A stretch of 39,599 nt of DNA, taken from positions 1-39,599 of the forward strand of contig CACNCX010000005.1 of NCBI GenBank assembly GCA_902619045.1, given 5' to 3'. The notes below the pieces were generated by a model. It made no database searches, had not been told where the DNA came from, and saw only the letters and a list, made by a program, of their open reading frames with translations. Of the stretch, positions 1 through 10,032 are shown piece by piece. Each line of letters starts with the position of its first letter. Position 1 is the stretch's first letter. The stretch is from an uncultured Alphaproteobacteria bacterium (GTDB lineage Bacteria > Pseudomonadota > Alphaproteobacteria > HIMB59 > GCA-002718135). A program made the position numbers and the translations under genes.

Positions 1-712
1 ATAAATTTATTTTATCATCATCTAGATCATTTGATAAAAGACATTTAATTGATAATTGGAAAATATCCAAGAAATCATTATTATAATAAAGAATAGTGGT
101 TCCAGGTGATCCATAAGATAATTCAAAGTAAAAATTTATTTCTTCATTAGATATTTCATCAATATAATTTTTAATGATATTAGTAAAATTAGTTAAATTA
201 TGAGTATTAAATTTAATTTTTAAACATCTTGATCTAATTGTTGGCAGAAGTAATGAAATCTGGTTTGATATTAAAAAAATATAGGTATTGTCTTTGGGTT
301 CTTCTAGAATCTTGAGCATACTATTTGCAGAACTAATGTTTAAATAATCAGCAGAATCAATGATAACTATTTTAGAAGAATTTTGAATGATTGATGTTGA
401 ATTTAAAAATGTTTTTAATCTTCTAATTTGATCAATAGTTATATTAGTTTTAATTTTTCCAGTTTTGCTATCAATTTCTTTTTCAATTATTTTTATATTT
501 GGATGTGTATTATTTTTAAATAAATTTAAATGATGATCAACATTATTATCTTTAAATTCTATATTTATAATGTTTTTAACTAATTTGTTAAGAAAAGTTC
601 TTTTACCTATACCGCTCAATCCATGAATTAAAATTGAATTTGGAAGATTATTTGTTTCGTATCTGTTAAGAAGATCTCTGTACTGTTTTTCAAAACCTAT
701 TAATTCAATCAT
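1..712 (-). CDS. holB: DNA polymerase III delta' subunit, 3' truncated by the window edge
   Basis: Not in the ORF track. Reverse-strand reading frame from the ATG at 712: MIELIGFEKQYRDLLNRYETNNLPNSILIHGLSGIGKRTFLNKLVKNIIN...IVIIDSADYLNISSANSMLKILEEPKDNTYIFLISNQISLLLPTIRSRCLKIKF. Has the Walker A-like region, the LKxLEEP motif and the TIRSRC motif. Directly upstream of tmk, as is typical. Confidence 0.9.
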   Translation of the reverse strand, partial: MIELIGFEKQYRDLLNRYETNNLPNSILIHGLSGIGKRTFLNKLVKNIINIEFKDNNVDHHLNLFKNNTHPNIKIIEKEIDSKTGKIKTNITIDQIRRLKTFLNSTSIIQNSSKIVIIDSADYLNISSANSMLKILEEPKDNTYIFLISNQISLLLPTIRSRCLKIKFNTHNLTNFTNIIKNYIDEISNEEINFYFELSYGSPGTTILYYNNDFLDIFQLSIKCLLSNDLDDDKINL

Positions 713-715
713 TAA

Positions 716-1327
716 TTACAACTTTAATTTTTCAATAATATTTTTATGAATTATATCTCTAGATAAAGAAGCATCTACAGTTATATATCTTTTTGGATTT
801 GCTATTTTTTTATATCCTTGAATTACTTTTTGATGAAATAATAAATTAGATTTATCATATTTGTTTTTAACTTTTCTTTGTTTTAATCTTTTGATTATTT
901 CTTTTGGGTTGATTTTAAAGATAAAAGTATAGTCAGGAAAGAAATTATTTAGAAGTTCTTTGTGAAGTTTTTGAGCTCTCTTAATACCAAAATTATTTAC
1001 ATATCCTTGATAAACAAATGAAGAATCTGCATATCGATCTGAAATGACAATCTTGCCCATTTTAAGATTAGGGAGAATTACTTCATTGATATGATTTGAT
1101 CTGGCTGCCATAAGAAGAAGCAATTCTTCTAAATTATTAATTGTAGATTTATTATCTAAAATTAATTTTCTTAATTTTTCTGCAAAATCAGTTCCTCCTG
1201 GTTCTCTGGATACAATAAAAGGAATTTTATTTTTTTTTAAATATTTTGATAAAAGTAATATTTGAGATGATTTTCCACTTGCTTCTGGTCCTTCAAAACT
1301 AATGAACAAACCTTTATTTAATTTCAT
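716..1327 (-). CDS. tmk: Thymidylate kinase
   Basis: ISFEGPEASGKSSQ P-loop, REPGGT and DRYADSSFVYQG motifs; adjacent to holB. Confidence 0.95.
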   Translation of the reverse strand: MKLNKGLFISFEGPEASGKSSQILLLSKYLKKNKIPFIVSREPGGTDFAEKLRKLILDNKSTINNLEELLLLMAARSNHINEVILPNLKMGKIVISDRYADSSFVYQGYVNNFGIKRAQKLHKELLNNFFPDYTFIFKINPKEIIKRLKQRKVKNKYDKSNLLFHQKVIQGYKKIANPKRYITVDASLSRDIIHKNIIEKLKL

Positions 1328-2447
1328 CTAAACTTCTTCCAAAAATTAAGTATTTTGCTGCGGCAAAAATTTTAAATAAAGGATTAACTTCAGTAACATC
1401 TTTATCAGCTATAAGGGGTACTTCTATTTTTGGCTTTCCATCTATATTTATAATTAATTTTCCTAATTCATCACCTTTTTTAATCGGAGCAGATATTGGT
1501 TTTGTATATGTAATAGAAGAATTCATTAATTGAATTTGATCAAATGATAATGTTGATACTAATTTTTGTGCACTGATTAAATTTATACTACTCTCACTAC
1601 CTAGCCATACATCTACTTCTTTAATAAATTGATCTTTTTCAACTAAAGTTTGTTGCGAAGTTTGATTAAAAGCCCAATTTATTAAATTAGAAGATTCATT
1701 TAATCTTGATCTAGAACTATTGGTACCGTTTATAACAACTGTAATCCTTCTGTCATTCCTTAATGCTGTAGCAGCTATTCCCCAACCAGATTCTTTAGTA
1801 AACCCTGTTTTTAATCCATCAGCTCCTTGAACTTGATATAAAAGTTTATTTCTATTGGGTTGACTAATATCATTATAAGTAAATTCTTCCATTTTGAAAT
1901 ATGAATAGAGCTGAGGGAAATCTTTAATTAGAGCGTTTGAAAGGATTCCAAGATCATAAACAGTGGAATAGTGATTATCATCTGGCCACCCAGATGAATT
2001 AATAAAGTTTGTATTTTTCATTCCTAAACGCTCTGCATAAACATTCATAAGTTTAGCAAAGTCATCTTCCGTACCACCTAAACATTCTGCCAAGGCTATA
2101 GAAGCATCATTACCAGATTGAACGATAATACCTTTTAATAAATCATCAACTGTTACATTATCATCTATCTCTAAAAATGTTCTAGAACCTCCCATTTTAT
2201 ATGCTTTAGGAGAAACTTTACATTCATTAGAAATTGCAAAATTAGTATTCTTTATTCTATCAAATGCAACATAAACAGTCATGATCTTAGTCATTGAGGC
2301 AGGTATAGCTTTTGTATTAGAATTTTTTTCAAAAAGAACTTCGTTTGTATCAAAATCAATAACAACAGCTTGCTCTGCTTTCGTATCAATAGCGTAAAGT
2401 TTAAAAGAAATTATAAAAAATAAAAGAAAGATAAAAATTTTTACCAT
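1314..2447 (-). CDS. dacA: D-alanyl-D-alanine carboxypeptidase (penicillin-binding protein 5/6 family)
   Basis: Signal peptide, PASMTKIMT (SxxK), SGND (SxN) and KTG (DGLKTGFT) motifs. Confidence 0.9.
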   Translation of the reverse strand: MVKIFIFLLFFIISFKLYAIDTKAEQAVVIDFDTNEVLFEKNSNTKAIPASMTKIMTVYVAFDRIKNTNFAISNECKVSPKAYKMGGSRTFLEIDDNVTVDDLLKGIIVQSGNDASIALAECLGGTEDDFAKLMNVYAERLGMKNTNFINSSGWPDDNHYSTVYDLGILSNALIKDFPQLYSYFKMEEFTYNDISQPNRNKLLYQVQGADGLKTGFTKESGWGIAATALRNDRRITVVINGTNSSRSRLNESSNLINWAFNQTSQQTLVEKDQFIKEVDVWLGSESSINLISAQKLVSTLSFDQIQLMNSSITYTKPISAPIKKGDELGKLIINIDGKPKIEVPLIADKDVTEVNPLFKIFAAAKYLIFGRSLDEIK

Positions 2448-2482
2448 AAATATTAATAGTTCTTAATTATGACCTTTATTTG

Positions 2483-3418
2483 TTATTCAATAAGAATTTC
2501 AGTTTCCTTATAACCTTTTGAGATAAAGTATGAAACCAAATTATTTGCTTCTGTATTTTCTAAAGGACCAATAATTACGTCATATTTGGAAATATTTTTT
2601 TCTGAAGTATATTTTAAATTATTGTCATAATTATCTAATACTGATCGAATACTCTCATAATTTTCAAATCCTATTACTCTTAAATATAATTTAAAATCAG
2701 TTATTTTTTCTGATTTTAACTCAATGGGCTCCTCTATAATTGTATTGGTTTCATCTTTAGTTTCTGTAATTTCATCAATTTCTTCAATAGATACAATATC
2801 TGTTGGTGCAGAAGAGATAGTTTCATCAAAATTTTCTTCATTCAATGAATTTGCAACACTCTTCCATTGTTTACTAGCATCAGAAAGTATTTCAACTTTA
2901 ACAGTAGCTAATTTAGATTTATAAAAACCAAGAAGTTGAGCTACTTTTCTTGATACTTGGATAATAACTGCATTATCATCATGTCTATCTATAATTTTTA
3001 CATTTATAGATAAGCCATTATCCAAGTTAGTGACCTTGACCATACTTGGAATAGGTAGAGTTTTATGCCTACCAACTAATTCTGTAACTTTATTGTAATC
3101 ATTATTTACAGTTTTAATATTGTGTAATTCCTTACCATAAAAAGAAGAAAGTCCAATTTCTGTATAATTATAATTTTCCTCTGGAGTATAACTAACTCCT
3201 TCAATGAAATAGGGTTCACCAACATAATAAAAAATATTATCTTTTGTTTGTTTATTTTTTGATAGATTTTTTTCTTTTTTATCTTCTTTTTTATTTTCAA
3301 TTATTTCTTCTATTTTGTTTGTGCTATTTTCTACAACATCCGAAACATTATTAAGATCTAATTCATTACAAGAAAATATAAATAAAAAAAATATTAAACT
3401 AATTAGATATTTTATCAC
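2483..3418 (-). CDS. rlpA: RlpA-like lipoprotein (double-psi beta-barrel plus C-terminal SPOR-like domain)
   Basis: Lipobox-like FIFSCNE; GLSSFYGKELHN...TLPIPSMVKVTNLDNGLSINVKIIDRHDDN...IIQVSRKVAQLLGF matches the RlpA DPBB pattern; C-terminal SPOR-like repeat. Confidence 0.8.
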   Translation of the reverse strand: MIKYLISLIFFLFIFSCNELDLNNVSDVVENSTNKIEEIIENKKEDKKEKNLSKNKQTKDNIFYYVGEPYFIEGVSYTPEENYNYTEIGLSSFYGKELHNIKTVNNDYNKVTELVGRHKTLPIPSMVKVTNLDNGLSINVKIIDRHDDNAVIIQVSRKVAQLLGFYKSKLATVKVEILSDASKQWKSVANSLNEENFDETISSAPTDIVSIEEIDEITETKDETNTIIEEPIELKSEKITDFKLYLRVIGFENYESIRSVLDNYDNNLKYTSEKNISKYDVIIGPLENTEANNLVSYFISKGYKETEILIE

Positions 3419-4436
3419 TTAGGAGACCTACTGATACAGCATAATATGATGAGCAATTATAATAAAGAATATTTTTGTAATTAGGATAAACAATGAACAT
3501 CCTTCCATCTATCCCATCTGGCATTATTAATCTAGCCTCTAAATCATCCCTTATTGGTAAAGGATCTCCATTGATTTTTGTAAATCCTAATTTTGACCAT
3601 TCCGATAATGTTTTTGGAATTGATCTACGTTTAACTGCACCACAACCTTTGGGGTTAACTTGTTTTATAGAATCAAAGAAAGATGAGGAAATATTTTTTG
3701 GAGGGAGCACTTCTCTTCCCCAAGTGCTATCACTAGACCATGGATTTTTATCTAATGAAGTTAAATAGTTTGCAGTACTAGCAAAAGCATCTGCATAACT
3801 GTTCCATATATCTATTCCATCACCATCCCAGTCATATGCTGTTTCTAAAAAAGTTGTCGGTATCATCTGAGTCATACCTACTGCCCCACCCCAACTACCT
3901 TTTAATTCTCCACTAGGAACAAGATTTTTGTCTAAAATTTCAAGAGCTGCAAATAATTGTTTTTTATAAAAATCACTTCTTCTTCTATCAAATGCAAGAG
4001 TTGTTATTGCAATTATGGAATTAATTTTTCCTTGATTTCTTCCATAATAACTTTCCATACCTAAAACAGCTACTATAAACCTAGGTTGTATTTTAAAATG
4101 TTCTCCAATTTCTTTTAATAAATCCTGATATTTTTTTAAAAAATTTTTTCCCGCAAATATTTTATCTTTTGTAATTGTATAAAATAAATACTCATCTAGA
4201 GTCATGGTTGATGCTGGTTGGCATCGATCACGCATAATAATTTTACTTTGTGGCTTAACATTATTTAATTGTTTTGAAATAGTATTTTGACTTATGCCTA
4301 TTTCTAAAGCTTCTTTTTTTATATTTGAAAGCCAACTATTCCATTCTTCATCAGTTGGCATTTTTGGTTTTTCACAATCTGCTGAGTAGAGATTAAATGA
4401 TATAAATAAAAATAATATTACAAATCTAAAAATCAT
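3399..4436 (-). CDS. mltB: Lytic murein transglycosylase B family
   Basis: FIVAVLGMESYYGRNQGK catalytic Glu region, GSWGGAVGMTQMIPTTF, DWDGDGIDIWNSYADAFASTANYL. Confidence 0.92.
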   Translation of the reverse strand: MIFRFVILFLFISFNLYSADCEKPKMPTDEEWNSWLSNIKKEALEIGISQNTISKQLNNVKPQSKIIMRDRCQPASTMTLDEYLFYTITKDKIFAGKNFLKKYQDLLKEIGEHFKIQPRFIVAVLGMESYYGRNQGKINSIIAITTLAFDRRRSDFYKKQLFAALEILDKNLVPSGELKGSWGGAVGMTQMIPTTFLETAYDWDGDGIDIWNSYADAFASTANYLTSLDKNPWSSDSTWGREVLPPKNISSSFFDSIKQVNPKGCGAVKRRSIPKTLSEWSKLGFTKINGDPLPIRDDLEARLIMPDGIDGRMFIVYPNYKNILYYNCSSYYAVSVGLLSDKISN

Positions 4437-4529
4437 TATATAAAATTACCAAAACTATCGTAAATTAGGAAATGATATATACTTAATATTTTGACATTTT
4501 TATGTTGAAACTATAGTAAGCACTTAAAC

Positions 4530-4619
4530 GGAGAGATGGCTGAGCGGTTGAAAGCACCGGTCTTGAAAACCGGCAACGGGGCAACTCGTTCGTGAGTTCG
4601 AATCTCACTCTCTCCGCCA
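4530..4619 (+). tRNA. tRNA-Ser (anticodon TGA), CCA encoded
   Basis: Acceptor GGAGAGA pairs with TCTCTCC; long variable arm; anticodon loop ctTGAaa; GTTCGAATC T-loop; 3' G-CCA encoded. Confidence 0.95.
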
Positions 4620-4655
4620 CTTTTTTTTATAATATTAAATAATTTATCATATCTA

Positions 4656-5396
4656 ATGCCATATTTTAAAAATTATAAAGGTGATAAGATTGCTTATAAG
4701 ATATTAAAGGGTAAATCACCTGGATTAATCTTCGTACATGGTTTCACCTCAGACATGGAAACCGATAAAGCATTTGAGATTGAAAAGTATGCAAAAAAAA
4801 ATAAGCTTAATTTTATTAAGTTTGATTTAAGAGGTCATGGAAAATCTTCTGGGGAAATAAATGATTTTTATATTTCAGATTGGAAAAGGGATTTATTAGA
4901 TATAATTGATAATTTTTCAAATGGTCCACAAATAATTATTGGACATAGTCTTGGGGGTTATTTAATGTTTTTAGCTGCTCAATCAAGAAATAAAAAGATT
5001 GCTGGACTTGTAGGTTTAGCGACTACAGCAGAACTTTATAAATTACATATTTCTAGTTACACAGAAAAACAATTACAAAAATTAAAAAAAAATGGTTTTG
5101 TAAAAATAAAAAATAAAGATGGAAGAGAGTTTATTTTTACAAAAAAAAGTGTTCAAGATATTAAAAATAACGAATTTATAAATAAAAATTATAAGTTTAA
5201 TAAGCCATTAACTTTAATTCATGGCACAAATGATGAAGTTATTCCTTATGAATCAATATTAAACATATTAAAAAAGATTAAAGGAGAAGATCATAGTATA
5301 TTTTTAATAAAAAATAGTGATCATAGTCTATCAGAAGAAAGAGATAAAAGAATATATATTCAAAGTATCGATAATATAGTTAAAAAAACTAAATAA
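4656..5396 (+). CDS. Alpha/beta hydrolase (serine hydrolase)
   Basis: FVHGFTSDM oxyanion region, GHSLGGYL nucleophile elbow, HGTNDEVIP, C-terminal NSDHSLSE. Confidence 0.88.
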   Translation: MPYFKNYKGDKIAYKILKGKSPGLIFVHGFTSDMETDKAFEIEKYAKKNKLNFIKFDLRGHGKSSGEINDFYISDWKRDLLDIIDNFSNGPQIIIGHSLGGYLMFLAAQSRNKKIAGLVGLATTAELYKLHISSYTEKQLQKLKKNGFVKIKNKDGREFIFTKKSVQDIKNNEFINKNYKFNKPLTLIHGTNDEVIPYESILNILKKIKGEDHSIFLIKNSDHSLSEERDKRIYIQSIDNIVKKTK

Positions 5397-5397
5397 T

Positions 5398-5511
5398 TTA
5401 TTTTTTTTCTAAATTATCAATCCTTTTTTTTAGATCTTGTATCAAGAAATACAAATAAACTATTGGGCCCATAATCATAACGCCAATTAAAAAAGCTAAA
5501 AATTCAAACAT
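5398..5511 (-). CDS. Small 37-aa membrane protein (unlisted small ORF)
   Basis: Reverse-strand translation MFEFLAFLIGVMIMGPIVYLYFLIQDLKKRIDNLEKK*: one hydrophobic helix plus a charged heptad-like tail. Its stop lies 1 nt from the convergent hydrolase stop, like other convergent pairs here. Confidence 0.55.
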   Translation of the reverse strand: MFEFLAFLIGVMIMGPIVYLYFLIQDLKKRIDNLEKK

Positions 5512-5559
5512 AAATTTACTATAAATTAAAACAAATTTATCTCAATATGCATGAACATA

Positions 5560-6654
5560 TTATTTCTTTTGAAATAACCACAATTTATCTTGAGCTAAAA
5601 AAAATATTTTACCAGTATCTGGATGTATTTTAATATCTCTTATTCTTCCTATTTCATTCTTAAAAATAATATCTTCTTCTACATTGTTTAAATTTGAAAA
5701 ATCTAAAGAGCGTAAAGATTGATCTTTTAAAGATGTTACAAGTGCTAGACCTTTGAATTCTGGAAATTCTTCTCCATCATATATTGTGATTGCACTAACA
5801 GCAATTGAAGGGACCCAGTAATGAATTGCTTTAGTATAACCCGGTAACCATTTGGGGCCAATGTTGGAATTATCATAATTAGTTCCACCCCATCCTAAAG
5901 TTTTCCAACCATAATTTTCACCTTTTTTTACTTCACCAAACCAATCACCGCCTTTTGCTCCATGATTACTAATATAAATTTTATTATCAAAAGGTGAGAT
6001 GGATATTCCTTGAGGATTTCTTACACCGATTTGATATATTTCTGGTAACCACGTTTCTTGTGAAATGTAATGAGGGTTATCTTTAGGTGAAGTTCCGTCT
6101 AATTTAATTCGAATGATACTTCCAGGATGTTGTTTTGCATCTTGAGCTATCATTCCTTTCCCTCTTTCGCCAACAGATGCATATAAATAATCATCATGAA
6201 TAGCTATTCTAGAACCAAAGTGATAAGGAGATCTTATAGGTGGATTAGCCCTAAAAATGTTTTCAAAATCTAAGAAATTTAAATCTAAATCAGCTTTTGC
6301 AATAGATGTGGTTGAAGGGCTAAATAATTTATCACCAATCTTTTCGGAGTAGGATATAAAAATCTGATCATTATAAAAGTAAACATCTAAAAGGCCTCCT
6401 TGCGAATTTTTATCTCTAATAAAATTTAAGTTGTGATCTATTGCAGTAATCTTATTATTTTGAATATCAAATAGCTTAATTTTTCCTGTTTTTTCACTTA
6501 TTAAAATCTGATTATAATTTATAAATGTGAAGCTCCAAGGAGAACTTAAGTTTGATTTTAAAATTTCAAGCTTATATTTGTTATCTAAAGACAAAGCATT
6601 TTTACCAAATAATAAAAAAATTAAAAAATTAAATATGATAATAAATTTAACCAT
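5560..6654 (-). CDS. Secreted PQQ-dependent sugar dehydrogenase (glucose/sorbosone dehydrogenase family)
   Basis: Signal peptide; beta-propeller motifs LSSPWSFTFI, NPQGISISPFDNKIYISNHGAKGGD, ENYGWKTLGWGG, GRIRDIKIHPDTGKIF. Confidence 0.88.
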   Translation of the reverse strand: MVKFIIIFNFLIFLLFGKNALSLDNKYKLEILKSNLSSPWSFTFINYNQILISEKTGKIKLFDIQNNKITAIDHNLNFIRDKNSQGGLLDVYFYNDQIFISYSEKIGDKLFSPSTTSIAKADLDLNFLDFENIFRANPPIRSPYHFGSRIAIHDDYLYASVGERGKGMIAQDAKQHPGSIIRIKLDGTSPKDNPHYISQETWLPEIYQIGVRNPQGISISPFDNKIYISNHGAKGGDWFGEVKKGENYGWKTLGWGGTNYDNSNIGPKWLPGYTKAIHYWVPSIAVSAITIYDGEEFPEFKGLALVTSLKDQSLRSLDFSNLNNVEEDIIFKNEIGRIRDIKIHPDTGKIFFLAQDKLWLFQKK

Positions 6655-9215
6655 TATTTAATCAAATTAATCACATTTTTAGATAATTCAAATCTGTCAT
6701 CAATTAAATTACCATCAAAATCATAAAAAATTTTTTGATCAGGTCTTAATATAAAAGAACTATTTTTTGATAATGAGAGTTCTAATAATTTTTCTGGATT
6801 TTTTGGTTTATTTTGAAAAAAACTAATTAATATACCCTTTCTACTAAATTCAAACTTTTCAATATTATTTTTTAAACAAATAATTTTTATTTCTACTAAT
6901 TTTAGTAAATTAATTAATTGTTTAGGCAATTTACCAAACCTATCTATTAATTCTATTTTAATCTCTTCAATTTCTTTTTTATTATTTATATTTGAAATTC
7001 TTTTATAAATAGAAAGTCTTAGATCAACATCGTTAATAAAATCTTCAGGTATATAAATTTCAACAGGGATTTTAATAATTGGTTGAAAACTATCCTTTTT
7101 AATAAAATCTGAATTAATTTTACTTTTTTGTAAATTTATCTCTTCTTCAAGCATTTGATGATAAAGCTCAGTTCCAATTTCCTTGATAAAACCACTCTGT
7201 TCTTCACCAATAATAGAACCACCACCTCGAAGGTCTAAATCTTGAGATGCAATGTTAAAACCTGCCCCAAGATGATCAGAAGAGTTTATTATCGATAATC
7301 TTTTTCTCCCATTATCTTTTAATTCATTTTCCTTATATGTAATGTATGCGTATCCACGTTTAGAAGATCTCCCCACCCTTCCTTTCAATTGATATAGTGC
7401 AGCTAAAGAAAAAATATTGGATCGGTAAACTATAATTGTATTTACGTGAGGTAAATCTAAACCATTTTCAATAATATTTGTGCTAAGCATTAAAGGAACT
7501 TCTTGATTATAAAATTTTGAAATTCTACTTTCCAATAATTTAGGACTAAGCTGACCGTGAGTGATTACATATTTTATTTCTGGTAAATTATCATTTAAAA
7601 ATTGTTCTATAAAAGGTAAGTCTTTTTTTCTTGGCACTACAAAGTAAACCCCATTTTTTCTCCCATATATCTCTCTCTTAATAGCTTCTGTGATAGTGAA
7701 AGAGTCAAAAGGTGAAACATAAGTTCTAACTGCCATCCTTTCAAATGGTGCTGTGAGAATTAGACTTAGATCTCTTATACCTGACAGAGACATACTTAAA
7801 GTTCTTGGAATAGGTGTTGCACTAAGTGAGATACAATGCGCTTTTGGAGCTATTTCTTTAAATTTTTCTTTTTGAATTGTACCTAGTTTTTGTTCTTCAT
7901 CGTAAACTATTAGACCAAGCCTGTTAAATTTTAATTTATCGTTTAATAAAGCATGAGTTCCAACTAAAACATCTATTTTACCAGTATTACATTTTTCAAA
8001 AATTTCTTTTTTATCTTTTAATGATACTAATCTAGAAATTTCTGCAATATTAATTCCAAAAATAGATAACCTTTTTTTAAAATTAATAAAATGCTGCCTA
8101 GATAAAATTGTAGTTGGCACTAAAACTACAGATTGTAAATTTGATTTTGCAGCTAGAAAAATAGCTCTTAAAATTACTTCTGTTTTTCCAAATGCAACAT
8201 CGCCTACAATTAGTCTATCAGATGGTATCATCTTAGAAAAATCATTAATTACATCTTGTATTGCATTTAATTGATCATCGGTTTCAACATATGGGAAAGT
8301 GCTAACAAATTTATCGTATTCAGGAATATTTGTATTGATTTCATAAGATTGAGATTGAAGTCTCTTAGAAGCTATTGAAATAAGTTTTTTTGCAGCATCT
8401 CTAATTTTCTTTTTTGCATCTGCTTTTCTTTTTTGCCAATGAGAAGCGCCAAGTTTATCTAAAATAATATTTCCATCAGTATCATCACTGTATTTTGATA
8501 CATAACTTAAATTTTCAACTGGTAAAAAAAGTTTTTGATTTTCAAAAAATTCTAATTCTAAACACTCATGAATTGAGTCATTTAATTCAATTTTTCTAAT
8601 ATTATTAAACTTACAAAGACCGTACTCAGAATGAACCAGAATTGAATCAATAGATAATTTATTTAATTCTTCAAAAAAAATAGTTTGTTTACGTGATTTA
8701 GATATTTGCGTATTAAAAAAATAACCGAACAAGGATTTTTCATTAATAAAAATATATTTATTAAATTTAAATGACTCTTCAATATCCAGAATAGTTAAAA
8801 GAATTTTATCTGCAATTGAATGATTAAAGTTTGTTACATTATTTAAATTTAAACTTAAATTATTCTGTAATATTTTAGATACTCTTTCTAAACTTCCTTT
8901 ACTACGGCAACATATATATATAAAATTTTCTTTAGAATTAGTTGTAAAAAATTGATTAATAAAACTAAAATCAATTTCTTTTTTAATTGATGATAAATTA
9001 TGAATAATATTTACATCAATATTGATATGATTATTTTTATCAAATGTATTAAAGTAAAAATGCTCATTATTATCTAAATATTTTTGGAAAATTTCTTTAT
9101 TTAAGTAAAAAAATTCAGGTGATAAAAAAAAATTTTCTTTATTATTTTTTCTAGCTAAATAAAAATCATTTATATTTTCTAATCTATTTTCAAATATATT
9201 TTTTAAATTCGTCAT
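6654..9215 (-). CDS. mfd: Transcription-repair coupling factor Mfd, C-terminal part (RNAP-interaction, helicase and TRG domains); separated from the N-terminal part by a frameshift
   Basis: VHSEYGLCKFNNI, DRLIVGDVAFGKTEVILRA, YDEEQKLGT, SLSATPIPRTLSMSLSG, RGGGSIIGEEQSG. The family is normally a single ORF. Confidence 0.92.
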   Translation of the reverse strand: MTNLKNIFENRLENINDFYLARKNNKENFFLSPEFFYLNKEIFQKYLDNNEHFYFNTFDKNNHINIDVNIIHNLSSIKKEIDFSFINQFFTTNSKENFIYICCRSKGSLERVSKILQNNLSLNLNNVTNFNHSIADKILLTILDIEESFKFNKYIFINEKSLFGYFFNTQISKSRKQTIFFEELNKLSIDSILVHSEYGLCKFNNIRKIELNDSIHECLELEFFENQKLFLPVENLSYVSKYSDDTDGNIILDKLGASHWQKRKADAKKKIRDAAKKLISIASKRLQSQSYEINTNIPEYDKFVSTFPYVETDDQLNAIQDVINDFSKMIPSDRLIVGDVAFGKTEVILRAIFLAAKSNLQSVVLVPTTILSRQHFINFKKRLSIFGINIAEISRLVSLKDKKEIFEKCNTGKIDVLVGTHALLNDKLKFNRLGLIVYDEEQKLGTIQKEKFKEIAPKAHCISLSATPIPRTLSMSLSGIRDLSLILTAPFERMAVRTYVSPFDSFTITEAIKREIYGRKNGVYFVVPRKKDLPFIEQFLNDNLPEIKYVITHGQLSPKLLESRISKFYNQEVPLMLSTNIIENGLDLPHVNTIIVYRSNIFSLAALYQLKGRVGRSSKRGYAYITYKENELKDNGRKRLSIINSSDHLGAGFNIASQDLDLRGGGSIIGEEQSGFIKEIGTELYHQMLEEEINLQKSKINSDFIKKDSFQPIIKIPVEIYIPEDFINDVDLRLSIYKRISNINNKKEIEEIKIELIDRFGKLPKQLINLLKLVEIKIICLKNNIEKFEFSRKGILISFFQNKPKNPEKLLELSLSKNSSFILRPDQKIFYDFDGNLIDDRFELSKNVINLIK

Positions 9216-10032
9216 TTAATATTATTTTATAGTCTTTAACATAATCAAACAATGTTTCGAGATTGTCATAGAATAAAGGTAAAAACTGTTCACCACCAGA
9301 TGGAATAATATTTTCAGAAAAAAGATTATAAACTTGACTATTTCTATAATCTGGAAATATTTCCCTAAAATTTTTTCTAAATAAGTTAAGATTATTTTCA
9401 TTAAGAATTAATTCATTAATAATATTAAACTCTAAATCACTATTTATTTCTTTTAATCTTTTTTGAGTGATTGGATCAAATTCAAAAATCGTCTCTATTT
9501 CTTCATCAAAAAAATCTATTCTTATTGGCTTAGATCTATCATTTGGAAAAATATCCAGAATTGATCCTCTTACAGAAAATTCTGATTTATCACGCACTAA
9601 AGAAGTTCTTTGGAAGCCTAGAAGGACAAGGTTATTAATAAGATCCTCAAATTTAAATTTTTGATTTTTTGAAATTTTAAAAAGTTGTGAATTAATAATT
9701 GATTTAGGGATTATTTTTTGAGTTATTGAATTAATTGTAGTGAGTATTATTCTTTTTTCTTTAGAATTTGATAAAATTTTAAGTGTTTTTAATCTTTCTA
9801 TTTGAACTTCTTTTGAAGGAGAGACATTATCGTATGGAATTTGATCCCAGGATTTAAATAATAAAATTTCAACATCAGGTAATAACCATTTAAATTTTTG
9901 TTCCATAGATGATATTTCTCTTTCATCTTTTCCAATATATAAAATTGATTTATTAGAATTTTGATAGAACTGAGAAATGAAAAAGGGCTCAACATTGTGA
10001 ATTGATGGACCAATTGTATTTTTATTATTCAT
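9190..10032 (-). CDS. mfd: Transcription-repair coupling factor Mfd, N-terminal (UvrB-like) part; ends in TGA at the frameshift junction
   Basis: LLPDVEILLFKSWDQIPYDNVSPSKEVQIERLKTL, SEFSVRGSILDIFPNDRSKPIRIDFFDEEIETIFEFDPITQ are Mfd domain 1-2 motifs. Overlaps the downstream Mfd ORF by 26 nt in a different frame. Confidence 0.92.
   Translation of the reverse strand: MNNKNTIGPSIHNVEPFFISQFYQNSNKSILYIGKDEREISSMEQKFKWLLPDVEILLFKSWDQIPYDNVSPSKEVQIERLKTLKILSNSKEKRIILTTINSITQKIIPKSIINSQLFKISKNQKFKFEDLINNLVLLGFQRTSLVRDKSEFSVRGSILDIFPNDRSKPIRIDFFDEEIETIFEFDPITQKRLKEINSDLEFNIINELILNENNLNLFRKNFREIFPDYRNSQVYNLFSENIIPSGGEQFLPLFYDNLETLFDYVKDYKIILNDEFKKYI

Noticed and set aside
2724-2924. 66-aa plus-strand ORF
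   Set aside because: Antisense to the well-supported RlpA-like gene; Ser/Val-rich low-complexity translation typical of shadow ORFs.
3106-3300. 64-aa ORF
   Set aside because: Alternate frame of the RlpA-like coding region on the same strand; Lys-rich low-complexity, no recognisable motif.
3493-3768. 91-aa plus-strand ORF
   Set aside because: Fully antisense to mltB, which has clear family motifs.
9467-9664. 65-aa plus-strand ORF inside mfd
   Set aside because: Antisense shadow of the Mfd N-terminal ORF.
9798-10013. 71-aa minus-strand ORF
   Set aside because: Alternate reading frame inside the Mfd N-terminal coding region with no motif support.
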